A stretch of DNA of 64,000 nt. Origin: Verrucomicrobiota bacterium (GTDB lineage Bacteria > Verrucomicrobiota > Verrucomicrobiia > Verrucomicrobiales > Verrucomicrobiaceae). The stretch is taken from positions 124,001 through 188,000 of the forward strand of contig JANYCZ010000064.1 in assembly GCA_025360015.1 (NCBI GenBank), read 5' to 3'. This document shows positions 1 through 8,060 of this stretch, piece after piece. The first letter of the stretch is position 1. Every line of letters starts with the position of its first letter. The notes under the pieces were generated by a model that was not told where the DNA came from, made no database searches, and saw only the letters and a program-made list of their open reading frames with translations. The position numbers were made by a program, and so were the translations under genes.

Positions 1-1192
1 CAAAGACCTCGTAAATGCCATCCGGCGTGATGCCAGCAGGCACTGAGGAGGTGGTCAGCCCGGTGGCGATCACCTGGGTGGAGAGCCGCTGTGAGGAGGA
101 GAGATTTTCGTGCCGGTAGTCCATGCCATAAACCAGACGCGTATTCTTTTTCTTCCCGAAGGTGGCCGCGTTTTGAATGCCCACGCCCCAGACATCCTGA
201 TCCGAATTGGTGATGGTGTTGTTGAACAGGGTGGCGGTCTGCACGCGCCGCTCGCGCAGCTGGTCGTAGTACTGGTAGTAGCCGTAGACCTTGAGCTCAT
301 CACTCAGAAAGCCCAGCTCTTTGGCGGTGTAGTCCATCTTCACAATGCCACGGCGTTCCAGCGGGCTGTAGATGCGCGGCACGCCGTTCGCATTGAGCTG
401 CGACTGCACGTAGCTGTTTACATCCGTGCGCTCATTGCCCACCCAAGACACTCGAAAAACATGACCTTTGACCGGCTGGAACGCGAGATTGGCATATCCG
501 CCGCTGGTGTGAAAACTGGTGGGCTGCAGCGGCCCTGTGGAACTATGGTAGTTGCCCGCATCCTGGGCCGACCACCCGGCGGCAAAGGCCCACATGTCAT
601 TGCTCGCATGCATATTGGCCGCATTGGTGAACTCCGTGTTGTTGCTGCCGTAGCGCGAGTACACATCCCCGCCTACGTTCAGGCTTTCCGAGAACTCACC
701 ATGTTTGGAAAACACATTGATCACACCGCCGATGGCGTCGCTGCCATACTGCACCGACCCGGCGCCGCGCACCACTTCCATGCGCCCCACGGCATCAATC
801 GGAAACTGGTTAAAGAAAGGATTGGGGCCGGAAAAAATTCCCCCGTTGTTGATTCGTACACCGTCCCAGAGATACACCAGCTTGTTGCCCATCTGGCCGC
901 GAATGATCGGCGAGCCCTGCGCTGCCACCTGGTTCACCCAGACGCCCGGCTGCTCCTGCAGCATCTCCGAAGGGCTGGTGGCCTGGAAACGTTCAATGCG
1001 CTTCTGCTCCACCACATTGGTGGACTGAGGCAATGTTCTTTGGTCCTGGGCCGTTCTGGAAGCCGTAACGACCATTGTGGGCAGTTCATCCTCTTCATCC
1101 TGCTCTGGTTTTTCAGCCGCCTGCAGATGAACGGCCCAAAGCACGGTCAAGGAAAGCGCCAGCCTGGAAAATCGAAAGTGTGTGAGAACCAT
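1..1192 (-). CDS. TonB-dependent outer-membrane receptor, 3' end outside window
   Basis: Reading the minus strand from ATG 1192 gives an open frame to the window edge (about 397 codons) with no stop. It starts with a signal peptide (MVLTHFRFSRLALSLTVLWA, cleavage near LQAAE), then a TonB-box-like segment LPTMVVTASR. A plug domain follows with PSEMLQEQPGVWV, IIRGQMGNKLVYLWDGVRIN and VVRGAGSVQYGSDAIGGVIN, the classic TonB-receptor plug motifs. The remainder is the start of the beta-barrel, rich in aromatic strands. The family imports siderophores, cobalamin, metals or glycans across the outer membrane using TonB energy. The substrate cannot be told from this part; the VVTASR box and plug resemble the BtuB/CirA-type group. 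No Shine-Dalgarno is visible before the start. Another start a few codons away cannot be excluded, but the signal peptide fits this one. Confidence 0.9.
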   Translation of the reverse strand, partial: MVLTHFRFSRLALSLTVLWAVHLQAAEKPEQDEEDELPTMVVTASRTAQDQRTLPQSTNVVEQKRIERFQATSPSEMLQEQPGVWVNQVAAQGSPIIRGQMGNKLVYLWDGVRINNGGIFSGPNPFFNQFPIDAVGRMEVVRGAGSVQYGSDAIGGVINVFSKHGEFSESLNVGGDVYSRYGSNNTEFTNAANMHASNDMWAFAAGWSAQDAGNYHSSTGPLQPTSFHTSGGYANLAFQPVKGHVFRVSWVGNERTDVNSYVQSQLNANGVPRIYSPLERRGIVKMDYTAKELGFLSDELKVYGYYQYYDQLRERRVQTATLFNNTITNSDQDVWGVGIQNAATFGKKKNTRLVYGMDYRHENLSSSQRLSTQVIATGLTTSSVPAGITPDGIYEVF

Positions 1193-1255
1193 TCATCACG
1201 CATTGGCCCCCTCCGGAGAATGCGCAATGCGTGCCCAGGTGGTAATCACAGGTTT

Positions 1256-1270
1256 GGACAAAAATTGTCC
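1256..1270. promoter_or_regulatory. Perfect palindrome in receptor leader (operator candidate)
   Basis: GGACAA-AAA-TTGTCC is a 6+6 bp perfect inverted repeat, 64 bp upstream of the TonB-receptor start in the 231-bp divergent gap shared with the serine hydrolase gene. A second GC-rich inverted repeat (GCCCCGC ... GCGGGGC, 1338-1362) lies nearer the hydrolase. Metal- or iron-responsive operators are common before TonB receptors, but this does not match a Fur or Zur consensus I know. I searched by eye for a cobalamin riboswitch and did not find its conserved boxes. Function is inference. Confidence 0.35.
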
Positions 1271-1423
1271 GCTTTGCCCGCGCGACAGGCCCTCTTTTAT
1301 CCTTTCCACTTTTCACCACGGTCGCAAAACCAAGAGCGCCCCGCCCGGGCGTACTGCGGGGCGGCAGCCTTCACAAAGAAGTTGGAACGCGTCAGCTTTT
1401 CTGCCTAGACTGATTGTCCCACC

Positions 1424-2533
1424 ATGAAACGCCGCCTGCTTTCCCTGCCTCTGACCACCACCGCGTTGTTCCTCGCGGTTCTCTTTCCTGCCATGGCTGC
1501 CCAGCCCCTGCCACGGAGCACGCCGGAGGCGCAGGGCGTGTCCTCGCAGGGTATCGCCAGTTTCGTCGAGGCGGTGGACAAGATCCACACGCTGCACAGC
1601 TTCATGATCCTGCGCCATGGCCACGTCATCGCAGAAGGCTGGTGGAAGCCGGAAGCGGCGGACAAACCGCACATCCTGTGGTCGCTCAGCAAGAGCTTTG
1701 ACTCGACCGCGGTCGGTCTGGCCATCGCCGAAGGAAAGCTGAGCCTGGAGGATCCGGTGCTGAAGTTCTTCCCCTCAGAAGCGCCTGCGGATCCTTCCGA
1801 AAATCTGCAAGCCATGAAAGTGCGCGATCTCCTGACCATGAGCTGCGGCCACGACGTGGAAACAAAGATCCCCGACAACGCGCCGACGGTGAAGGAGTTC
1901 CTCGCGCTGCCAGTCCCGCACGTGCCGGGCACCCACTTCCAATACAACACCTACGGCAGCTACATGCTCTCCGCCATCGTCACCAAGGTCACCGGCCAGA
2001 CCGAGCTGGAGTTTTTGCAGCCCCGTTTGTTTGAGCCACTGGGCATTGAAAATCCGAAGTGGGACGCGAGCCCGGAAGGTCCATCGCTCGGCGGCTACGG
2101 CCTGTATCTCTGCACGGGGGACATCGCCAAATTCGGACAGCTCTACCTGCAAAAAGGCGAATGGAAGGGCAAGCAACTGCTCCCGGTGGAATGGGTGGAG
2201 CAGGCCACCCGCAAGCAGGTGCCGAATGACAAGGCGGGTCACTCCAAGACCGGTGTCGATTGGCAGCAGGGCTACGGCTTCCAGTTCTGGCGCTGCACGC
2301 ACGGGGCCTTCCGTGGCGACGGCCGCGCCGGGCAGCTCTGCCTGGTGATCCCCGAGCAGGACCTGGTGGTGGCCATCACCGCCGATGCCAACGCCTTCCA
2401 AACCGAACTGAACGCCATCTGGGATCATCTGCTCCCCGCCTGCAGCGCCAGCCCCTTGCCGGAGAATGCCCCGGCCCAGCAGAAGCTCACCGAGAGGGTG
2501 GCCACCCTGGAAGCCCACCCGGCAAAGAAATAG
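1424..2533 (+). CDS. Secreted serine hydrolase, beta-lactamase class C family
   Basis: This 369-aa protein has a signal peptide (residues 1 to about 26, ending PAMAA-Q). The body is a PF00144-type serine hydrolase: SLSK at residues 87-90 is the SxxK catalytic motif, Tyr174-Asn175 in QYNTYGSYML is the Tyr-containing second motif, and GYGFQFW plus DGRAGQLCLVIP match the C-terminal part of 6-aminohexanoate-oligomer hydrolase and esterase relatives. The family includes beta-lactamases, D-aminopeptidases, carboxylesterases and nylon-oligomer hydrolases. The sequence is closest in style to the 6-aminohexanoate-dimer hydrolase branch, which is often an esterase or amidase of unknown natural substrate. 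It is expected in the periplasm or outside the cell. It stands alone: the receptor gene diverges, and imuA downstream has its own promoter. No Shine-Dalgarno is visible. Confidence 0.88.
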   Translation: MKRRLLSLPLTTTALFLAVLFPAMAAQPLPRSTPEAQGVSSQGIASFVEAVDKIHTLHSFMILRHGHVIAEGWWKPEAADKPHILWSLSKSFDSTAVGLAIAEGKLSLEDPVLKFFPSEAPADPSENLQAMKVRDLLTMSCGHDVETKIPDNAPTVKEFLALPVPHVPGTHFQYNTYGSYMLSAIVTKVTGQTELEFLQPRLFEPLGIENPKWDASPEGPSLGGYGLYLCTGDIAKFGQLYLQKGEWKGKQLLPVEWVEQATRKQVPNDKAGHSKTGVDWQQGYGFQFWRCTHGAFRGDGRAGQLCLVIPEQDLVVAITADANAFQTELNAIWDHLLPACSASPLPENAPAQQKLTERVATLEAHPAKK

Positions 2534-2542
2534 GATTTCGGA

Positions 2543-2570
2543 TTGCAAAAGGAAGCTCGGCAAATACTGT
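2543..2570 (+). promoter_or_regulatory. Predicted sigma70-type promoter of imuA-imuB-dnaE2
   Basis: TTGCAA (2543-2548) and TACTGT (2565-2570) resemble -35 and -10 hexamers with a 16-nt spacer. The -10 element is the left arm of the LexA box. The start point would fall near 2577-2578, leaving about 6 nt before the imuA ATG at 2584. The element is read from the sequence only. Confidence 0.45.
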
Positions 2571-2584
2571 TCTTTAGAACAGTA
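2565..2584. promoter_or_regulatory. LexA (SOS) box overlapping the imuA start codon
   Basis: TACTGTTCTTTAGAACAGTA is a CTGT-N8-ACAG site with both arms identical to the Escherichia coli-type SOS box (TACTGT ... ACAGTA). The symmetry extends to 22 bp (2564-2585). It lies exactly at the head of the imuA-imuB-dnaE2 cassette, the known LexA-regulated mutagenesis operon in many bacteria. The last base of the site is the A of the imuA ATG, so bound LexA would cover the promoter -10, the start point and the start codon. No other copy was noticed in the window. Confidence 0.85.
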
Positions 2585-3273
2585 TGAACTTACCAGCCAA
2601 CATCACCGATATTCGCGAGCTAATGCGCTCGCGTTTTCCGCTGGCGCAGGCGGATGAGCTCAAACCTGAGGCTGGCATTCAGACCGGCGTGGCGTGTCTG
2701 GACCAGATGGGCATGCAGGCGGGGCGTCTGCATGAGATCGTCTGCCATGGCCGGGGAGCGGGTGCGGGACTGATGCTGTCCACCTTGCTGGACGGCTGGG
2801 GGGAGGAAGTGAAACAGCCGGTGGCTTTGGTGGATGGGGCGGATGTTTTCAATCCACGCGATGTCTCGTGCGAAACGCGGGAACGCCTGCTGTGGCTGCG
2901 CTGCCGGGATGCGGAGCAGGCGGTGAAAGGGGCGGATCTGCTGCTGCGGGATGGCAACATGCCCCGCGTGCTGATGGATCTCATCCTCTGCCAGGACGGC
3001 GGAGTGCGCCGGATTCCGGCGCAGGTATGGCACCGGCTGCGCATGCTGGCGGAAAAGAGCGGCGCGCTGTGCTGTGTCTTCACCTCTTTTCAAACGGTGC
3101 CCTGCGCGCGCTCCCGTCTGGTGCTGAAGCTGCCGCATGGCCTGGAGGCGCTGGACCGCCCACGTGCAGAGCTGGCCGCGCAACTGCGGGGCGATGTGGC
3201 AGGTCGTGGTATGGGAGCGCAAACGGGGCTGCGAACCTCAGGCATGCCTCTGCCCCTGGCGGCGGCGGGTTGA
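2584..3273 (+). CDS. imuA: ImuA-like SOS mutagenesis protein (RecA/SulA-related)
   Basis: This 229-aa protein has the layout of ImuA: an N-terminal ITDIRELMRSRFP segment, GVACLDQMGMQAGRLHEIVCHGRG (the degenerate Walker A region of a RecA-like fold), VALVDGADVFNP, and QVWHRLRMLAEKSGALCCVFT. In characterised systems ImuA binds ImuB and RecA and supports the DnaE2 translesion polymerase. The downstream imuB and dnaE2 genes and the LexA box confirm the assignment. The start at 2584 sits inside the LexA site, so the mRNA is either leaderless or uses a later start. The next in-frame ATG (2623, Met14) would remove the conserved IRELM segment. ImuA sequences are poorly conserved, so the name leans on context. 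Confidence 0.88.
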   Translation: MNLPANITDIRELMRSRFPLAQADELKPEAGIQTGVACLDQMGMQAGRLHEIVCHGRGAGAGLMLSTLLDGWGEEVKQPVALVDGADVFNPRDVSCETRERLLWLRCRDAEQAVKGADLLLRDGNMPRVLMDLILCQDGGVRRIPAQVWHRLRMLAEKSGALCCVFTSFQTVPCARSRLVLKLPHGLEALDRPRAELAAQLRGDVAGRGMGAQTGLRTSGMPLPLAAAG

Positions 3274-3297
3274 AACAAGGCACGGCCATTCCTGCGC

Positions 3298-4815
3298 ATG
3301 AAGACGAAACCCTCATCCTCCATCCACGCCGCCATCTGGCTGCCGCGCTTTGCGCTGCAGGCGGCGCTGCGGCTCAGGCCGCAGCCTGACGGTGCGGTGC
3401 TGGCCGTGCTGGATGGCGAGGCGGAGCTGACTTCGGAGAATGAAGCAGGCTCAGGCCGCATCATGCATGCGAACTTGGTCGCGGAATGCCGTGGCATCGT
3501 GCCAGGCATGACGTCCTCCCAGGCCATGGCACGATGCATGAAGCTGACGCTGCTGCACCGGGTGGCAGAGGAGGAAGAGCGGGTGCAGCAGGAGCTGCTG
3601 CAATGCGCCGACCGCTGGACGCCCGACTATGAATCCACCGAGCCCGGCCTGTGCGTGCTCGACCTCTCCGCTGTGCGCGGCATGCACCAGCGCCGCCTTG
3701 CCTGTGGTGAGGACATTCGTGCGGAGCTGGCCACGCACAGGCTGGAGGCACGCGTGGCTTTTGCCAATGACCCGGATCATGCCTGCCTCGCGGCGCATGC
3801 GGCCGAAAGTGTGCTGATTCATGAGGGCGCTGAAAGCGAGAGCGCTTTGCTGGGGAAGCTGCGCATCGATGTCCTGCATCCGACGCCCATGGTGATGGAA
3901 GTACTGAGGCTCTGGGGCGTGCACACAGTCGCGCAACTGGCCGCCCTGCCCCGCGAAGGGGTGGCTGCACGCCTGGGAGCAGACGGCCTGCATGCCTGGC
4001 AACTGGCCCGAGGAGGCACGGGCAGGCTGCTGCAGCGGGTGCGGCCGGCGGTGCTGTTTCGTGAAACTGCCGAACTGGAGCACGGCGTGGAATCTTTGGA
4101 CCCCTTGCTGTTTTTGCTGCGGCGGCTGCTGGAGACGCTGTGCCGACGGCTGGCGGAACGCTGGCTGGTGGCGGCGGCTCAGCACCTCTTCCTCACGTTT
4201 GAAGATGGCAGCCAGCACGAACGGCTGCTGCGCGTGGCAGAGCCGACGCGTGACGAAGATCTGCTGCTGCGCGTGCTTCACACGCATCTGGACGGATTGC
4301 GCACCGCCGCCGCTGTGAAGTCGGTGACGCTGGAGCTGACCCCCACGCGACAGTCCATGCGGCAAAACCTGCTGTTCGAACGCAGTTTGCGCGATCCGCA
4401 ACGCTTTGCGGAAACCCTGGCTCAGCTCGAAGCACTGTTTGGCATCGGGCGCATGGGCAAACCGCGCCTGCTGCCGACGCGCAGGCCGGACGCCTTTTTG
4501 ATGGCGGACTTTCTGGAGCCGCCGCCCCCTGCCCCGGCACCCCATGACGGGCCGTCTCATGGCCTGCCGCTGTGCTGCTTCCGCCCGCCGCGCGCCGTGG
4601 GCGTGAGCTTGCACCAGCACCGGCCTGCGTTCATCACCACGGCACACGCCACACTCACCATCACTGCGGCCAACGGCCCCTGCTTTCTTTCCGGCGACTG
4701 GTGGGACCGGCAGGCCTGGAGTCGCGAGGTGTGGGAGGTGGCGGCAAGCGATGGTGCTTTATACCAGCTCGCGCGTGAAGGCCAGCGCTGGGTGCTGGAT
4801 GGAGTTTTCGGCTGA
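3298..4815 (+). CDS. imuB: ImuB, Y-family polymerase-like translesion factor
   Basis: This 505-aa protein lies 24 nt after imuA. It matches ImuB: an AAIWLPRFALQAAL start, the palm-like GIVPGMTSSQAMARC stretch, YESTEPGLCVLDLSAVRGM where true Y-family polymerases carry catalytic acidic residues, the helix-hairpin-helix region VLRLWGVHTVAQLAALPREGVAARLGADG, and a little-finger-like C-terminal part ending WWDRQAWSREVWEVAASDG. ImuB family members lack active-site carboxylates. They act as a hub joining DnaE2, ImuA and the beta clamp for SOS-induced mutagenesis. The stop codon is only 6 nt before dnaE2, so translation is probably coupled. No Shine-Dalgarno is evident. Confidence 0.92.
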   Translation: MKTKPSSSIHAAIWLPRFALQAALRLRPQPDGAVLAVLDGEAELTSENEAGSGRIMHANLVAECRGIVPGMTSSQAMARCMKLTLLHRVAEEEERVQQELLQCADRWTPDYESTEPGLCVLDLSAVRGMHQRRLACGEDIRAELATHRLEARVAFANDPDHACLAAHAAESVLIHEGAESESALLGKLRIDVLHPTPMVMEVLRLWGVHTVAQLAALPREGVAARLGADGLHAWQLARGGTGRLLQRVRPAVLFRETAELEHGVESLDPLLFLLRRLLETLCRRLAERWLVAAAQHLFLTFEDGSQHERLLRVAEPTRDEDLLLRVLHTHLDGLRTAAAVKSVTLELTPTRQSMRQNLLFERSLRDPQRFAETLAQLEALFGIGRMGKPRLLPTRRPDAFLMADFLEPPPPAPAPHDGPSHGLPLCCFRPPRAVGVSLHQHRPAFITTAHATLTITAANGPCFLSGDWWDRQAWSREVWEVAASDGALYQLAREGQRWVLDGVFG

Positions 4816-4821
4816 ACGCTC

Positions 4822-7800
4822 ATGGCTTTCGTGGAACTCCATGCCCGCAGCGCGTTTAGTTTCCTGCGTGCCGCCAGCACACCGGAAGCGCTGCTGGATC
4901 AGGCCGCATCTCTGGGGATGGAGCAGATCGCCATCACGGATCGCGATGGCGTGTACGGCTCCGCACGCGCGCATCACCGTGCCGGGGAGCATGGCCTGCG
5001 CAGCATTGTGGGGGCGGAGCTCACGCTGGAAGATGAGTCCGTGCTGCCCGTGCTGGTGCGCACGCGTGAGGGTTATCAAAACCTCTGCCGCATGCTCACG
5101 CAGAGCAAACTGCGCGCCGCCAAGTACTCAGGCCGCATCTCCTGGGCGGAGCTGGAGCAGCATGCGCAGGGACTCATCGCCCTTTCGGGAGATGAGGAGG
5201 GGCCGCTCGTGCGTGCCCTTGCCAAGGACGACCGCCCTGCCGCGCTGAGCGTCATGGAAAATCTCGTGCGCATCTTCGGCAGGGAGAATGCGAGGATCGA
5301 AGTGCAGCGTCATCACCTCAACGGGGACAAGCGCTGTGTGGCGGCGCTGGCGGAACTGGCGGAGCGTTTCGCGCTGCCGCTGGTGGCCTCCAACGGCACC
5401 TGCTACGCCAAGCGAGACGGCCGCCTGCTGCTGGATGCCTTCACCGCGCTGCGGCATCACACCACGCTGGATGAAGCGGGCCTGCTGCTCTCTCCCAACT
5501 CCCAGCGTCATCTCAAAAGTGAACGCGAAATGCGCGCCCTGTTTGCGGATCATCCCGCTGCGGTGGAAAACACCGCACGCCTCGCGGGGCGCATCGAGTT
5601 CACGCTGGAAAATCTTGGCTACGAGTTCCCCAGCTATGCCGTCCCGGCAGGGCATGACATGAACTCCTTCCTGCGGGAAGCCGCCTTTCATGCAGCCCGT
5701 GAGCGCTACGGCAGGATGGACGCCGCGATCCGGGACAAGCTCGAACATGAACTGCGCATCATCACCCTGCTCGGCTTCAGCGGGTATTTCCTGGTAGTCT
5801 GGGACATCGTGCGCTGGTGCAAAGATCAGGGCATCATGGTGCAGGGTCGTGGCAGCGCGGCGAACAGCGTGGTATGCTATGCCCTGGGCATCACCAATGC
5901 AGATCCGATCGCGAGCAAACTCCTGTTTGAACGCTTCCTCAGCGAAGGGCGTGACACCTGGCCGGACATTGATCTGGATCTGCCCAGCGGCGACCGGCGT
6001 GAACGGGTGATCCAGGAGATGTACCGCCGCTTTGCCCCGCATGGCGCCGCCATGACCGCCAACGTCATCACCTACCGTGGCCGCAGCGCCTTGCGCGAGA
6101 TGGGCAAGGTGCTGGGACTGCCGCCCGATGTGCTCACCCGCTTTTCCAGCCTCTTTGCCAATGGTGATTTCCACCACACGCTCGGCATGGCGGAGCATGT
6201 GCGGCGCGCGGGGCTGCCCGCAGATCATCCGCGCCTGACGGCCCTGCTGCGCCTGCATGCCGCCGTGCATGGCATGCCACGGCACCTGGGCCAGCACAGC
6301 GGCGGCATGGTGCTGTGCAGCCAGGGGCTCAACACCATCGTCCCGCTGGAACCCGCCGCCATGCCGGGCCGCGTGGTGGTGCAGTGGGACAAGGATGACT
6401 GCGCGGATCTGGGCATCATCAAGGTGGACCTCCTCGGCCTGGGCATGATGGCGGTGCTGGAAGATACCATCAGCCTCTGCCACACACGCGGTGAATCACG
6501 CGGCGTCGAGATGCACCGCATACCGCAGGATGACCCCGCCACCTATGACATGATCTGCCGCGCCGACACCATCGGCGTGTTTCAAATCGAAAGCCGCGCG
6601 CAGATGGCCACGCTGCCACGACTGCAGCCGCGCAAATTTTACGATCTGGTGGTCGAAGTCGCCCTCATCCGGCCCGGCCCCATCGTCGGCAAAATGGTGC
6701 ATCCCTATCTCAACCGCCACGCGGGCCGCGAGAAGGTGGACTACATCGCGGATTGTTTTAAACCAGTGCTGGAAAAGACACTCGGCGTGCCTTTGTTCCA
6801 AGAGCAGGTGCTGCAGATGGCGATGCTCATCGCGGGCTTCAGTGGCAGCGAGGCGGAGGAGCTGCGCCGCGCGCTGAGCTTTCACCGCTCCCAGGAGCGC
6901 ATGGACAAGGTGATGGCCAAACTGCGCGCCGCCATGGCACAGCGCAGCGTGCCGGAGGTGACGCAAGACCGCGTGGTGAAGTCCATCCAGTCCTTTGCGG
7001 TGTATGGATTTCCCGAGTCTCACGCCATCAGCTTTGCCCTGCTGGCCTATGCCAGTGCCTGGCTGCGCACGCACCGGCTGGCGGAGTTCACCGCATCACT
7101 GCTCAACAACCAGCCGATGGGCTTTTATTCATCCGCCACCCTGGTGCGAGATGCGAAGCTGCATGGTCTGCGGGTGCTGCCGGTGTGCGTGACCCAGTCA
7201 GATCTCGACTGCCGGGTGGATGATGACTCCACCATCCGTCTCGGCTTGCGGCAGCTCCGTGGTTTCTGTGCCTCCTCCTGCCACCTGCTGCTCTCAGCAC
7301 GCCATGCTGCACCTTGGCGCAGCATGGAGGATTTTCTGCTGCGCAGTCCACTACCACGCGATGAACTCCGCATCCTCGCCAAATCCGGCGCTCTCAATGC
7401 ACTGACCTCCAACCGCCGCAGCGCCCTGTGGGAAGTGGAGCAAAAACGTGAGGCCGATCTTTTCTCCGCATTGGGACATGTCGCTTCAGCGGCGGACTCG
7501 CCCCTGGCCGTCATGACGCCGGAGGAAAGGCTGGAGGCCGACTACGCCGCGACCTCCCTCACCGTGGGGCCGCACCCCATGGCGCTCATGCGCGCAGGTC
7601 TGCCGCAGATCACCCGCGCCTGCGACCTCCCCGGCGGACGACCCGGTTCCCGGGTGATGATCGGCGGCATGGTCATCTGCCGCCAGCGCCCCGGCACCGC
7701 CAATGGCCACGTCTTCATCAGCCTCGAAGATGAAACCGGCATCGCCAACGCCTTCGTGCCATCGACCCTGTTTGAAGCGCAGCGCCTCGTCATCACCCAG

Positions 7801-7926
7801 GAGTCTTTCCTCCGCATCCGCGGACGATTGCAAATCGCGGACGGCGTCACCACCGTACTCGCCATGGACGTTGCCCGGCTGTCATCCTCGGCGCAAGGCG
7901 GCGTCAAATCACACGACTTTCATTGA
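4822..7926 (+). CDS. dnaE2: DnaE2, error-prone DNA polymerase III alpha subunit
   Basis: This 1,034-aa protein has the DnaE2 organisation: an N-terminal PHP domain ([34 protein letters not shown]), a C-family palm with the catalytic aspartates in [18 protein letters not shown] (about residues 380-390) and [12 protein letters not shown] (about residue 535), fingers and thumb, and a C-terminal OB-fold ([32 protein letters not shown]). DnaE2 lacks proofreading and performs translesion synthesis after SOS induction, working with ImuA and ImuB. At about 1,030 aa it is near the usual family length (about 1,050-1,100). It is the last gene of the LexA-controlled cassette. A hairpin at 8001-8016 follows. 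Confidence 0.96.
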   Translation: MAFVELHARSAFSFLRAASTPEALLDQAASLGMEQIAITDRDGVYGSARAHHRAGEHGLRSIVGAELTLEDESVLPVLVRTREGYQNLCRMLTQSKLRAAKYSGRISWAELEQHAQGLIALSGDEEGPLVRALAKDDRPAALSVMENLVRIFGRENARIEVQRHHLNGDKRCVAALAELAERFALPLVASNGTCYAKRDGRLLLDAFTALRHHTTLDEAGLLLSPNSQRHLKSEREMRALFADHPAAVENTARLAGRIEFTLENLGYEFPSYAVPAGHDMNSFLREAAFHAARERYGRMDAAIRDKLEHELRIITLLGFSGYFLVVWDIVRWCKDQGIMVQGRGSAANSVVCYALGITNADPIASKLLFERFLSEGRDTWPDIDLDLPSGDRRERVIQEMYRRFAPHGAAMTANVITYRGRSALREMGKVLGLPPDVLTRFSSLFANGDFHHTLGMAEHVRRAGLPADHPRLTALLRLHAAVHGMPRHLGQHSGGMVLCSQGLNTIVPLEPAAMPGRVVVQWDKDDCADLGIIKVDLLGLGMMAVLEDTISLCHTRGESRGVEMHRIPQDDPATYDMICRADTIGVFQIESRAQMATLPRLQPRKFYDLVVEVALIRPGPIVGKMVHPYLNRHAGREKVDYIADCFKPVLEKTLGVPLFQEQVLQMAMLIAGFSGSEAEELRRALSFHRSQERMDKVMAKLRAAMAQRSVPEVTQDRVVKSIQSFAVYGFPESHAISFALLAYASAWLRTHRLAEFTASLLNNQPMGFYSSATLVRDAKLHGLRVLPVCVTQSDLDCRVDDDSTIRLGLRQLRGFCASSCHLLLSARHAAPWRSMEDFLLRSPLPRDELRILAKSGALNALTSNRRSALWEVEQKREADLFSALGHVASAADSPLAVMTPEERLEADYAATSLTVGPHPMALMRAGLPQITRACDLPGGRPGSRVMIGGMVICRQRPGTANGHVFISLEDETGIANAFVPSTLFEAQRLVITQESFLRIRGRLQIADGVTTVLAMDVARLSSSAQGGVKSHDFH

Positions 7927-8000
7927 GCCAACGAGCAGGCCTAAAGCCCGGCCGTCGCTCAGACAGTGGAGGACATTGGGGCTGTGAGATGCCGCATCAC

Positions 8001-8016
8001 CCCCGAAAACTCGGGG
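8001..8016 (+). terminator. Hairpin after dnaE2 (weak terminator candidate)
   Basis: CCCCGA-AAAC-TCGGGG forms a perfect 6-bp stem with a 4-nt loop, 75 nt downstream of the dnaE2 stop and 45 nt upstream of the next start. There is no T-run after it, so intrinsic termination is uncertain. Confidence 0.3.
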
Positions 8017-8060
8017 TCGTCGCACAAAGACTGCGTCAGCTACGTATTGCTCACGATTCC

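Noticed and set aside
110..1408. 432-codon plus-strand frame at the left edge
   Set aside because: It runs opposite the clear TonB-receptor frame and shows no domain of its own.
1193..1423. Cobalamin riboswitch before the TonB receptor
   Set aside because: The conserved B12-box elements could not be found on the minus strand; only simple inverted repeats are present.
7923..8060. Longer start of the cytochrome/PSD protein at 7923
   Set aside because: It would overlap the dnaE2 stop and add 46 residues without conservation in front of an obvious signal peptide starting at 8061.
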